Shown: piece after piece, positions 14,801 through 21,661 of the stretch
How the letters are laid out: each line of letters starts with the position of its first letter
Position numbering within the stretch: the first letter of the stretch is position 1
Source: a virus
Length of the DNA: 28,087 nt
IMG/VR virus record: IMGVR_UViG_3300017991_000337
Span: 1-28,087 of that record
Reading direction: 5' to 3' (one strand)
Translations under genes and position numbers: made by a program
The notes under the pieces: generated by a model
Database searches by the model: none
Told to the model about the DNA's origin: nothing
What the model saw: only the letters and a program-made list of their open reading frames with translations

Positions 14801-15967
14801 CTATGCGTCTATTTTCGTCAAGACGACGGTTTTAGCCGTTACCGGATCAAGCAAACCTCTGTAGCTCCCGTTCGCCAGGACATCCGTATTCGGGCCGCCG
14901 GCGTTGACCTCGTCGTCCGAGAACTTAATGAACGGGATGTTGAAGTGGTACGCTCCGAGCCCAGGGGCGTCCAGTTTGAACCGCAGGCTTGAACTGCTAT
15001 TGTCCAGAAACTTCTGATACCTTGTCCAGTCCGTGAAGTAAACATTCAAACTTCCGGTGACGTCGCAATCGCCATTTGCCACGCAAATATTCTCCGTACT
15101 TCCAACCGCGTTGTTTCCACGAACGTTGTTCGTGATTACGAGAGACAGCTCGCCCCCGACCAAACCTTGAAGAACCCCACCCTCGATAATATCCGCGACG
15201 TTATCGCCGGAATTCATGACCGGATTCGTGTTCGGCTCTATCGGGGTTCCAGTGACGACGCTATTATCTTGAACAGTGACGTTCATGCCGATGAAATTAA
15301 AAACTATATCGGCTATAGCCTCGCTTGCGAGAGTAAGCGTCATATCGCCCACAACTAGCCCGGTTCGCGTCCGGGTCTTATTGACGTCCGTGAATTCGTC
15401 TTCGATAGTGAACGATTTTTGAGTAACGCCGTTCGCCAGAACTTCGGACTTAACGGTTATGTCCGTTACCGCCAGTTCATCGACCAGCGCCTCCTCGACC
15501 GTTACGACGTCTCCGACTACGCTAACGACGGTCTTAACGCCGTTGTTGGCGGCGTTGGTGAAACCCGCGATCAGGTATTTTCCGCCGGGAACGAAATTTA
15601 TTCCATGCCCGACCGGAAAAGTGTAAGTGTAAACCCCGGTGTCCTCTTCGGCATCCACCGTGTTTGTAGAAGAGTCGTAGTCAGTCACGATCCAGTCGGC
15701 GAAAAAAGCCGCGCTGAAAAAATCGTCCCAAGTATCGTAGGACATACGTCCGTTTATTGTGATGTTTGGCTCTTTCTTCAGCATCACTTCGTCCACGACT
15801 TGTCTGTCTGGTCGGATTTCTCCCGGTGTTTCAGTGCTTTTGTCGACGCCTCCCCCAAGTCCGGTTACTCTAAGTTTCTGCATATCGCCGGTGGGCGGCG
15901 GCGTTCCCGGGGTAACCTCCTCGATATATCTTACTTCCGCTCTACTTCCTTGCGCTCCGCAACTCAT
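14801..15967 (-). CDS. Major tail tube protein
   Basis: This 388-residue protein has the layout of siphophage tail tube proteins. The N-terminus carries GSRAEVRYIEEVTPGTPP, a tube motif in which V-T-P-G-T-P is common. Further on are STETPGEIRPDRQVVDE (44-60) and a tube core that resumes after residue 175. A beta domain with GFTNAANNGVKTV (135-147) is inserted at about 112-172, as in many tail tube proteins. Homologous copies occur in the tip protein of this phage. It would form the hexameric rings of the tail. AGAGG lies before the ATG. The downstream inverted repeat may set it apart from the lower-abundance chaperones. Confidence 0.88.
   Translation of the reverse strand: MSCGAQGSRAEVRYIEEVTPGTPPPTGDMQKLRVTGLGGGVDKSTETPGEIRPDRQVVDEVMLKKEPNITINGRMSYDTWDDFFSAAFFADWIVTDYDSSTNTVDAEEDTGVYTYTFPVGHGINFVPGGKYLIAGFTNAANNGVKTVVSVVGDVVTVEEALVDELAVTDITVKSEVLANGVTQKSFTIEDEFTDVNKTRTRTGLVVGDMTLTLASEAIADIVFNFIGMNVTVQDNSVVTGTPIEPNTNPVMNSGDNVADIIEGGVLQGLVGGELSLVITNNVRGNNAVGSTENICVANGDCDVTGSLNVYFTDWTRYQKFLDNSSSSLRFKLDAPGLGAYHFNIPFIKFSDDEVNAGGPNTDVLANGSYRGLLDPVTAKTVVLTKIDA
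15452..15634 (-). repeat. Tail-type beta domain, copy in the tail tube protein
   Basis: Codes for residues 112-172 of the tube protein, core GFTNAANNGVKTV. It is the likely source type of the two copies in the tip protein, because this domain is familiar in tail tube proteins generally. It shares 19 identical bases (15540-15558) with the second tip copy. Confidence 0.72.
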
Positions 15968-15977
15968 TTTCTACCTC

Positions 15978-16397
15978 TTAGCTATAATATTCGTTATTCT
16001 CAAAGGGGATTAATAAATTTAGTTGAAACCAGCCGTCCGCGGCACCCACCACATTCACATATGGCGTTCGAAAATGAACGCACGGCTCCGCGAAATAGCC
16101 GCGAAAAATAGCGGCGATGTCCTTGGCGTAGCTCCTGGCCGTCTCCGTTCCGTCTCCCTGGGCTACGAAAATTGAAACAAATATGATCCCTGCATGACGT
16201 TCCAACCGCGAATCCGACCCGATAGTATCGAGAGCCCCGTCGCCCTCCCGGATTACGAAACGAACCCATGGAGACTTTGAATCTTTAGCAGCCTTCAACG
16301 CCGCCGAATCCGTCACGTTCTCGAAAGAAATCGGCGTGGTCGACCATTCGGACGCCATTCGCGCCTCTACATACGCTCTAAATTCGTCAAAAGTCAT
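15978..16397 (-). CDS. Tail terminator protein (gpU-like, DUF4128 type)
   Basis: This 139-residue protein resembles DUF4128-type tail terminators: an early W-x-x-x-P-I-x-F-E-N motif (18-27), P-W-V-R-F-x-I-x-x-G-D (44-54), an IGSDSRLERHAGIIFVSIF block (59-77) and a G-x-GTETA box. These proteins cap the tail tube and join it to the neck. It overlaps the preceding Z-like gene by 11 bp and has a GAGG ribosome site inside it. Its position directly before the tube gene fits this role. Confidence 0.8.
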   Translation of the reverse strand: MTFDEFRAYVEARMASEWSTTPISFENVTDSAALKAAKDSKSPWVRFVIREGDGALDTIGSDSRLERHAGIIFVSIFVAQGDGTETARSYAKDIAAIFRGYFAEPCVHFRTPYVNVVGAADGWFQLNLLIPFENNEYYS

Positions 16398-16794
16398 TGA
16401 TGCCTCGCTCTATTTCCGCAATCGTAACGGCGACCATGCCGGATGGCGCCTGTTTACTGCTCCCGTCTTCTAAAGTTTCGATATACGGCAAGCTATTTGA
16501 AATAAAAACCGTCTCGTAAGGTTTCAGTCGTCCGAGCGTCGCCAGTTGCCTATTTGCGATTGTCTGAGCTTCCGCCGCCGACATTTCTCGATCTTCAGGA
16601 AAGTTGGGGCTGTCAAGCGGGCGGTTAATTCCAATTACCCATGAAGCCCTCGCCCGTCCAGTGTCGACCGGCGTTTTTAAGACAATGCCGTTAAACGCCT
16701 GCAAAGATATTTTTCTAACTACGGTTTCAACCTTGACGTCTATAGATTCGGCAAATTCTTTCAGCGATCGCTTAAAACCTTTCAGCTTCGCCAT
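16387..16794 (-). CDS. Tail completion / neck protein, HK97 gp10-like (lambda gpZ-like)
   Basis: This 135-residue protein has two signatures of the HK97 gp10 / lambda Z family: TPVDTGRAR (41-49) and N-S-L-P-Y-x-x-x-L-E-D-G-S-S-K-Q-A-P (100-117). Members act where the tail joins the head. It precedes the tail terminator and overlaps it by 11 bp. The start follows the stop of the lectin-like gene by 4 bp without a visible Shine-Dalgarno sequence, so coupling is likely. Confidence 0.85.
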   Translation of the reverse strand: MAKLKGFKRSLKEFAESIDVKVETVVRKISLQAFNGIVLKTPVDTGRARASWVIGINRPLDSPNFPEDREMSAAEAQTIANRQLATLGRLKPYETVFISNSLPYIETLEDGSSKQAPSGMVAVTIAEIERGINDF

Positions 16795-16798
16795 AGCA

Positions 16799-17590
16799 TT
16801 AAAAATTCTTAATTTTCCACTCTACCCGCAAATTATAGAGTATGGCCTGGATCACTCCGTCCGACAGCGCGCTATTGAATTTCGCCATAAGTCCGAACTT
16901 TCCGCTAAAAAACACGCTGCCTTGGAGGCCGCCTACGCCGTTTTGCTGCGCGCCGATTACCGGATTGTAGAAATCGGTTGCCCCCTCCGGCGGATAAACC
17001 GTAGGCGCGTAAGTTCCTGACTGCGAGACCGCAGCGCCGCCGTACCACATTTTTACGGCGCCTGGCGCTCTCCTGCAAACGAGTATCGCCCATCCGCCGA
17101 ACAAGGTTGCACTCGCATTCAGCGAAGCCCCGTTAGCGTCTCTGACAAAAAATATGTCTTGGGAGGCGTCGTTATCGGCTTTCACCACTAGTAGCGGAAC
17201 GCCCGCGCCGCTGCTGCGCTGGGCAAGCAATGTCGATTCGGGCCACCCGTCGGGATCGTCTCGTATCACGAAAAACCAAGTGTCCGAGGTCGTGGTGATG
17301 TAGTCCGCAGAGGTTAGATAAAACGAGGTATCCTGTCCTCCCTTCTGGCCTCCGGCGAAACCGATATATTTACCAACTTCGGCGTCGAATTGGTACGTCC
17401 AGCTACGATTTAAATCGGCGGTTTGATAGTAGTCGACGCCGTTTCCAGTTAAGTCCGCGATATTTGTGATATTGTCGGACGCATCGACAGTCGCGCCGTT
17501 TGGACGGGAGATGTCGAGCAGTACCGCCATACCTAAATTGAGCAAATCGAATCTTTCATTCGCTCTACGCGCTGAAAATTGAGGGCCCAT
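16799..17590 (-). CDS. Predicted concanavalin/LamG-like beta-sandwich virion protein
   Basis: From the ATG at 17590 the protein has 263 residues. The longer frame from a TTG at 17620 is less likely, because GGAG lies 6 nt before the ATG and the ATG follows the previous stop by 1 bp. The pattern (L-D-x-S-x-x-x-x-x-T at the N-terminal strand, then I-T-N-I-A-D-L-T-G-N-G-x-D-Y-Y, a central W-F-F-V-I-R-D strand, and a final F-N-x-A-L-S-D-G-V-I-Q-A-I-L-Y motif) is that of lectin-like beta-sandwich domains on phage particles. Such domains bind glycans or decorate the capsid or neck. It lies among the head-tail connector genes, where a non-essential decoration gene is more plausible than a connector. 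Confidence 0.65.
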   Translation of the reverse strand: MGPQFSARRANERFDLLNLGMAVLLDISRPNGATVDASDNITNIADLTGNGVDYYQTADLNRSWTYQFDAEVGKYIGFAGGQKGGQDTSFYLTSADYITTTSDTWFFVIRDDPDGWPESTLLAQRSSGAGVPLLVVKADNDASQDIFFVRDANGASLNASATLFGGWAILVCRRAPGAVKMWYGGAAVSQSGTYAPTVYPPEGATDFYNPVIGAQQNGVGGLQGSVFFSGKFGLMAKFNSALSDGVIQAILYNLRVEWKIKNF

Positions 17591-17591
17591 G

Positions 17592-17954
17592 CTACACTCC
17601 CACAACGGCGCCGCTGACAAGCCATTCGTTAGCGCCGGTTTTCTGCAAAAACGCGAAATTGCCGTCGGCTCCTACGAGTTTATAGTTTGTATTCCCGGAA
17701 GGGCCGCGCATAGTAACACCGACGGCGGCTTGAATGAGCAGCTCGCCGCTCCCGGTCTTAGAGACCGCCAAAGACGCCCCGACGGGTATGTCTCCGCTTG
17801 CGTCTAGCGGAACTCCATATGTCCAGTCGTTAGCCCCATTTTGAAACTCGACAGTCGAGTAAAGGTCGGACGCCGAGATTATGGCCGACGCGGTTTTCTC
17901 GATCACGGAGATTAACTGCGAAGCGCCCCCGGTGGGCGGAAAAATTAAACCCAT
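17592..17954 (-). CDS. Small beta-rich virion accessory protein
   Basis: This 120-residue protein has a strand pattern that I know from short beta domains in phage fibres and decorations: V-E-F (about 36), P-V-G-A-S-L-A-V-S-K-T-G-S-G-E-L-L-I (57-74), A-A-V-G-V-T-M-R-G (77-85) and a closing G-A-N-E-W-L-V-S-G (108-116). It is probably exposed on the virion, but its partner is not known. It lies 1 bp from each neighbour, so it is part of the tightly packed late operon. Confidence 0.65.
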   Translation of the reverse strand: MGLIFPPTGGASQLISVIEKTASAIISASDLYSTVEFQNGANDWTYGVPLDASGDIPVGASLAVSKTGSGELLIQAAVGVTMRGPSGNTNYKLVGADGNFAFLQKTGANEWLVSGAVVGV

Positions 17955-17955
17955 A

Positions 17956-18231
17956 CTAAACCCCCGTCACGGCTATCGTCGTTTTTATATCTTGAGCTTT
18001 ATATTTCGGGTGGCGTCGCATGTAGACTTTCAGACCGCCGCCGTAGGAGATCACCGCGTCCGTATACGGGCCGACGTTAGTCGTATGTCCTCTCCGAGTC
18101 GAGGTGGGAGCGGAGCTGTCGAAAACAGTTTCGACGGCGCGTCCCTCCTCGACAGTGATAGCGCAAGCCCCCTCTATAATCTCCTGATAGCTATCGTCTA
18201 AAGTTTTAAATTCGGTCGGTGTGTCTGCCAT
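17956..18231 (-). CDS. Hypothetical virion-associated protein
   Basis: This 91-residue protein has a mostly beta C-terminal half that includes GPYTDAVISYGGGLKVYMRR. I do not recognise the family. AGGAGA lies 9 nt before the ATG, inside the end of the preceding 57-residue gene. It forms a compact run with the two beta-rich accessory genes downstream and may be a small decoration or adaptor protein. Confidence 0.65.
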   Translation of the reverse strand: MADTPTEFKTLDDSYQEIIEGACAITVEEGRAVETVFDSSAPTSTRRGHTTNVGPYTDAVISYGGGLKVYMRRHPKYKAQDIKTTIAVTGV

Positions 18232-18234
18232 CGC

Positions 18235-18408
18235 TTAAGGTCTCCTATTTAATTTTTTAGCACCAATCTGGTTCTCTTCGAACTGTACGCCCGTCAAAAT
18301 GTTGATACGGCCGTCCTCCCCTACCTCAAAAGGGACACCCTCCATTTTGAAAGGGCGCTCCGTTCCATCGGGTAGCAACAACGTCGGTTCTAAATTGCTA
18401 CTCTCCAC
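18235..18408 (-). CDS. Short late gene with GTG start (57 residues)
   Basis: A short frame fills the gap between the two neighbouring late genes exactly. A GTG at 18408-18406 overlaps the preceding TAG as TAGTG, with AAGGAG 6 nt upstream, and TAA lies at 18237-18235, 3 bp before the next ATG. The protein contains LEPTLLLPDGTERPF and VGEDGRINILTGVQFEENQI. Codon use matches neighbouring late genes. A gene this short is easily missed by automated calling. Function is unknown. Its size and position suggest a small connector or structural accessory. Confidence 0.72.
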   Translation of the reverse strand: MESSNLEPTLLLPDGTERPFKMEGVPFEVGEDGRINILTGVQFEENQIGAKKLNRRP

Positions 18409-18773
18409 TATGGTCTCCTTATCTGTAGAAAATAAACGGTTTCCGATGGGTCGCGTTCAAAATTGACAATATCCCATTCCGCGCCGTCTATCACTAGTTT
18501 CATTTCGGTTGTAAGATCGAACAGTATTTCGGAAGTTCTAAAAACCGCTTGTTGATCGAATTTTCTGATAACGTCGTTATCAATCTGAGAACTTTCGTAG
18601 TCGTACCTTATAATTTCCGAAATACTGTGCGTAACTTTGGAATCGGTATAACCGCCTGTAGCCGGATCATAAACTTTGGCCAGTTCCAGAAGCTCTCCCG
18701 GCGTTACAAGCTGCTGCAATATTCTAAAAAGCGTATCTACGCTATTGGCCGTAATTCCGCGAATATCGATCAT
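18408..18773 (-). CDS. Probable head closure / neck protein
   Basis: This 121-residue protein lies directly after the probable head-completion protein and before the tail completion genes, the usual place of a head-closure connector. It has a helical N-terminus (NSVDTLFRILQQLVTPGE) and a beta C-terminus with an E-W-D-I-V-N-F-E-R-D motif (99-108) similar to motifs in connector beta domains. The evidence for the exact family is positional. It overlaps its upstream neighbour by ATGA and its downstream neighbour by one base. Confidence 0.6.
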   Translation of the reverse strand: MIDIRGITANSVDTLFRILQQLVTPGELLELAKVYDPATGGYTDSKVTHSISEIIRYDYESSQIDNDVIRKFDQQAVFRTSEILFDLTTEMKLVIDGAEWDIVNFERDPSETVYFLQIRRP

Positions 18774-19291
18774 GCTCTAACTAACCTCAAAACCGCTCCG
18801 CCTCCGGGCTTTCCAGCGCCTACGAAACTCCCTAAATCCTGCACTAAAACCACAACGCTTGAAGCTAGCGCGGCTTGCATTTTCTCAGAGTCGAATTTCA
18901 GCGTAATGGAGCCGAGCTTCACTTCCCGCACCGCGTCGGGCGTCGGGTCGGCGGCGATTGTCCTGTCGCCTTCGATAAGTAAAAAAGCAAGTTCGGATTG
19001 AGCGTATTTTACAGCGACCGGTATTTCGTCGGACGCGATCAAGTAGTCGTTATAGTCGTAGACTCCAAAACGCGGCCATTGCATCGATTGAGTGTCCGTA
19101 GCTTTGCGGCCTTTCCAACGGAAATTAGCGTCGAGCGTCCTGGCGCCCCAAATGAGCGCGGCCTCTTTGGTCGGATCGCCCGCTCCAGTCCATGCGGAGT
19201 TATGGAGCCGTTCGTCATGATACTGGTCGGCTTCGGCTAAAGTGGCGTAGCTGTTGGCGTTGTCCGCCCCCGGAGTTACGATGAGGGCCAT
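18770..19291 (-). CDS. Head-tail adaptor (family often annotated DnaT-like)
   Basis: This 173-residue protein matches a phage adaptor family that databases often name putative DnaT-like ssDNA-binding protein. Seen here are the opening ALIVTPGADNANSYATLAEAD (split at residue 12), Y-H-x-x-R, E-A-A-L-I-W-G-A-R-T-L-D (43-54), W-K-G-R-K-A-T-D-T-Q-S-M-Q-W-P-R and an I-P-x-A-V-K-Y-A-Q-S-E-L-A helix. The role in particles is head completion, not DnaT activity. It begins within the TAATG overlap of the preceding gene, which shows coupling. Confidence 0.8.
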   Translation of the reverse strand: MALIVTPGADNANSYATLAEADQYHDERLHNSAWTGAGDPTKEAALIWGARTLDANFRWKGRKATDTQSMQWPRFGVYDYNDYLIASDEIPVAVKYAQSELAFLLIEGDRTIAADPTPDAVREVKLGSITLKFDSEKMQAALASSVVVLVQDLGSFVGAGKPGGGAVLRLVRA

Positions 19292-19548
19292 TACAAGATG
19301 CCTTTCTCTTTAAGCTTTTCAACCAGAGCATTCTCGCCGTTGCCGGTGATGCCGTAAAGCCCGGCAAACGATTTCTGGTCGGCGTATGAAAGTTCCCGGA
19401 ATCCCGCTTCCGTCAATGCGGCTGAACCTTCGGGCTTCTCAATCTCCGCCCACATTTCGTGCTTTTTCGGGTCGTAGTCCAATTTACCGATTATGATCTT
19501 ACCGAGGGTTTCGTGTTTAATTTCGACGGTTTCAACTTTTTGAGTCAT
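19291..19548 (-). CDS. Hypothetical small late protein after the coat gene
   Basis: This 85-residue protein has a beta N-terminal half (VEIKHETLGKIIIGKLDYDP) and a C-terminus (LYGITGNGENALVEKLKEKG) resembling the short helix-extended-helix/SAP-like tails found on small proteins near phage capsid genes. The specific role is not known. It starts 32 nt beyond the coat terminator's U-run, with no clear Shine-Dalgarno sequence or promoter, so it relies on read-through. Its stop overlaps the next start (TAATG). Confidence 0.65.
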   Translation of the reverse strand: MTQKVETVEIKHETLGKIIIGKLDYDPKKHEMWAEIEKPEGSAALTEAGFRELSYADQKSFAGLYGITGNGENALVEKLKEKGIL

Positions 19549-19570
19549 TTTAAATTTATTTTAGGGAATT

Positions 19571-19603
19571 AAAAAAAAAACGAGGCCATCATCTCCGGCC
19601 CCG
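19571..19603 (-). terminator. Intrinsic terminator after the coat gene
   Basis: On the minus strand CGGGGCC (19603-19597) pairs with GGCCTCG (19587-19581) as a 7-bp stem with one G-U, a 9-nt loop and ten U (19580-19571). It begins 18 nt after the coat stop. This is the clearest intrinsic terminator in the window. Confidence 0.8.
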
Positions 19604-19620
19604 CCTTTCCTAAAATTTCT

Positions 19621-20775
19621 TTAACCGGCTAGTCTAACGGCTTTAGCCGGATCGATGCATGCGGCTCCGCCAAGCAAGTCGAAAGACCATTCCCACTGCT
19701 TGTGCTGCCTGATGATTTCAAGTCGGAGACTTAGCCCACTCAAAGGGTCGGTCACGCTTTCGATTATCGCGGCGCTGTCGGCTCCCGGGGGAGTAGCGTC
19801 GGCAAGTGGCCTACTTGCGAAAGCGAAAGCACCCTCTTGAAACGCCAGATTGACGGTGTGACTCGCTTTGAGCGTCACGGCTTCGGAGCCCGCCAGGGCG
19901 ACTTTAAGGCCTGGTTGAACAGGAACGGTTATATCTCCCGCCCCGGTTCTAGCGGCATCGGCTGTAACTACATAGGTTTGATTTTGTCCTGCGAACGTTA
20001 TGATGTCGCCCTCAAGCAAATCGATGTCGTCGTCGGAGGTGCAAACTATGTCGGTAGTTCCTACCGCTTGGGCGGTGGCGGCCTTGGCGATCAACGCGGA
20101 GGCGATGGTTCCGGCGGTATGGGTCGGAGTTTGCTGGTCTTCGTACCAGTCGAAACCTAATTTTCTTCCGATGACCGCATCGGAAATTACCATCGCGTCG
20201 GCGGATTTACTGGCGTCTTGGAAGGCTCCGAGGTCGAGAGCGTTGGCCGCGGCTTCGGGGTCGAGCACCATTCGACGCGCCATCAGCGGCGCAAGCTGGA
20301 TATTTAGCAGCTTCCGGCATTGAGTAGCGTCGCTGGTAGTCGGCGTGGAACCTCCGAAGGGGGTAGTCGTCGGGGTACCTACGAAACCGTATACCGCTTT
20401 ATACTGCTCGAAAAGATAGGCGTTGACGTCGGCGGCGAGAGAAGCGACGGCGGATCGAGCCGTGGATGGCAGCGTTCCATTTTGCGCCTTCATAATGTCG
20501 TTGTCGGTCATCTGGAAAGGAGCCTCTTTCCAAAAATCCAAAACGATTTGAACGACTCCCGGGTTGATTGCGCCGGCGGCGAGTTGATTCGGCCCCGGCA
20601 CTACATCGCGGGTTGCGATAATCGGGTCTTTGGGGATGTCGATGGACGCGCCTTTCTTAGCCGCGTCGGATTGATATTCGGTGGAAACGAGGCCCGGCAT
20701 AACTACCGCGCCGCGAAGCACAAGCATGGCCTGCGCTAGAATCTGAGGGATAACATTGTCGAGTGTGTTAGCCAT
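19621..20775 (-). CDS. Major capsid (coat) protein, P22 gp5-like
   Basis: This 384-residue protein follows the P22-like coat family: an N-terminal NTLDNVIPQILAQ (3-15), IDIPKD (45-50), F-W-K-E-A-P-F-Q-M-T-D-N-D (81-93), R-K-L-L-N-I-Q-L-A-P (154-163), L-D-P-E-A-A-A-N-A-L (171-180), I-G-R-K-L-G-F-D-W (202-210) and THTAGT (218-223). The C-terminal third includes the beta domain with E-G-D-I-I-T-F-A-G (about 255-263) and a final V-N-L-A-F-Q-E-G-A-F-A-F-A motif. It forms the HK97-fold shell. It is preceded by a promoter candidate and leader hairpins and followed by a terminator, so it can be transcribed as its own unit. Confidence 0.92.
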   Translation of the reverse strand: MANTLDNVIPQILAQAMLVLRGAVVMPGLVSTEYQSDAAKKGASIDIPKDPIIATRDVVPGPNQLAAGAINPGVVQIVLDFWKEAPFQMTDNDIMKAQNGTLPSTARSAVASLAADVNAYLFEQYKAVYGFVGTPTTTPFGGSTPTTSDATQCRKLLNIQLAPLMARRMVLDPEAAANALDLGAFQDASKSADAMVISDAVIGRKLGFDWYEDQQTPTHTAGTIASALIAKAATAQAVGTTDIVCTSDDDIDLLEGDIITFAGQNQTYVVTADAARTGAGDITVPVQPGLKVALAGSEAVTLKASHTVNLAFQEGAFAFASRPLADATPPGADSAAIIESVTDPLSGLSLRLEIIRQHKQWEWSFDLLGGAACIDPAKAVRLAG

Positions 20776-20787
20776 AATAAAAACCTG

Positions 20788-20813
20788 AAAAAAAATAGTG
20801 AGGCCCCCGGCCT
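20788..20813 (-). terminator. Leader hairpin 2 with U-run before the coat gene
   Basis: Minus-strand AGGCC-GGG-GGCCT (5-bp stem, 3-nt loop, 20813-20801), then CACTA and eight U (20795-20788). The 5-nt gap between stem and U-run makes it a weak terminator, compatible with an attenuator or an mRNA stabilising hairpin. Confidence 0.5.
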
Positions 20814-20824
20814 TTAATCGAAAT

Positions 20825-20856
20825 AAAAAAAAGCACCGTTCGGCCCCGCTAAACGG
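20825..20856 (-). terminator. Leader hairpin 1 with U-run before the coat gene
   Basis: Minus-strand CCGTT (20856-20852) pairs with AACGG (20840-20836) across a GC-rich 11-nt loop, followed by TGC and eight U (20832-20825). It would end scaffold-side transcripts in part. It also lies downstream of the coat promoter candidate, in the coat leader. Confidence 0.5.
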
Positions 20857-20876
20857 ATTTTACTATGTGTGGGGTT

Positions 20877-20905
20877 AGTATTTCAAAAAACCGACAGTTA
20901 GTCAA
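20877..20905 (-). promoter_or_regulatory. Minus-strand promoter candidate for the coat gene
   Basis: TTGACT (20905-20900), a 17-bp spacer and AATACT (20882-20877). The -35 box overlaps the last codons and stop of the scaffold gene. TTTGAAATACTA is identical to the -10 region of plus-strand promoter P3. Confidence 0.65.
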
Positions 20906-21647
20906 CTACCGCAATTTCGCCCTTGGCTACGGCGTCGATATATTTTCCGGTCTGATATTCCGCGCGCGTGATAGTCTTAACCGCGCCGCCCGAACCGCCC
21001 GAACCGCCCGAACCGCCCGCACCGCCGCCGGAATTGCCCTCGAACAGGTACGGCGCCTCCTCGTATAGGCTTTGGGCGTACTCTTCCGCTGTTAGAGGGA
21101 GTTTTCCGTCCGAGCCGTAAATCGCGGCTCCGTCCTTCATAGCTACTGGAACGCCGTTTTCGTTGACTTCCCAAATGCTTCGCGCTCTGTGGAGAATGTC
21201 GGTAAGCGCGCCTTTTTGAACTTTCCCGACGTTGCTAACCGCCTTGGCTATCGTATCGTTGATGAGCAAGTCGTTCAATTTCCCTTTGTACGTCCCGGTC
21301 TGCTTCTCGGCGTTTTCTTTCGCGTCGAGCGCCTGCTTCAGGCGATCTTCATACTCGGTACGGAGCTTTTCGACGTCCTCGTTTCCGCCGTTTTTCTGAG
21401 CTTCCGCAAGCTTCGTCCGCAGCTCGTCGGCTTCGGTCTGCAACTGCTTGTAGCGATCGGCGTCGATGCCCGCGAAACCTTCAAGTTTTTGCTTAAGTTC
21501 AATGTTGTTGGTTCTAAATTCGTTGATTTTGTTCTTATATTCGCCGTCGTCGGTATCCAACACAAAACCACCCTCGCTCGCGGTATAGTAGCCGCGTAGC
21601 GTCTCATCAACATCGTTCAGACTTTTAATAAAAACTTTAAGTGCCAT
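20898..21647 (-). CDS. Capsid scaffolding protein
   Basis: This 249-residue protein has a short globular N-terminus (1-35), a long charged coiled coil (about 36-125), a region with GKLNDLLINDTIAKAV (125-140) and I-W-E-V-N-E-N-G-V-P, then a glycine/serine linker of G-G-S repeats (about 206-220) and a short C-terminus. This is the layout of gp20-type phage scaffolds, which guide shell assembly and leave or are cut before packaging. It directly precedes the coat gene, as usual. The glycine repeat visible at 20990-21030 is a coding repeat, not a separate element. AGGAG lies 11 nt before the ATG. Confidence 0.85.
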   Translation of the reverse strand: MALKVFIKSLNDVDETLRGYYTASEGGFVLDTDDGEYKNKINEFRTNNIELKQKLEGFAGIDADRYKQLQTEADELRTKLAEAQKNGGNEDVEKLRTEYEDRLKQALDAKENAEKQTGTYKGKLNDLLINDTIAKAVSNVGKVQKGALTDILHRARSIWEVNENGVPVAMKDGAAIYGSDGKLPLTAEEYAQSLYEEAPYLFEGNSGGGAGGSGGSGGSGGAVKTITRAEYQTGKYIDAVAKGEIAVVD

Positions 21648-21661
21648 AATTTTTTAATCTC

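Noticed and set aside
15419-16111. Plus-strand open frame of 230 codons opposite the tail tube and tail terminator genes
   Set aside because: Both genes on the minus strand are well supported. The frame has no promoter or Shine-Dalgarno sequence.
18465-18494. Plus-strand TTGACA inside the head closure gene
   Set aside because: No matching -10 box, no AT box and no plus-strand gene follows.
20988-21030. Tandem GC-rich repeat (CCGCCCGAA units)
   Set aside because: It codes for the glycine/serine linker of the scaffold protein and needs no other explanation.
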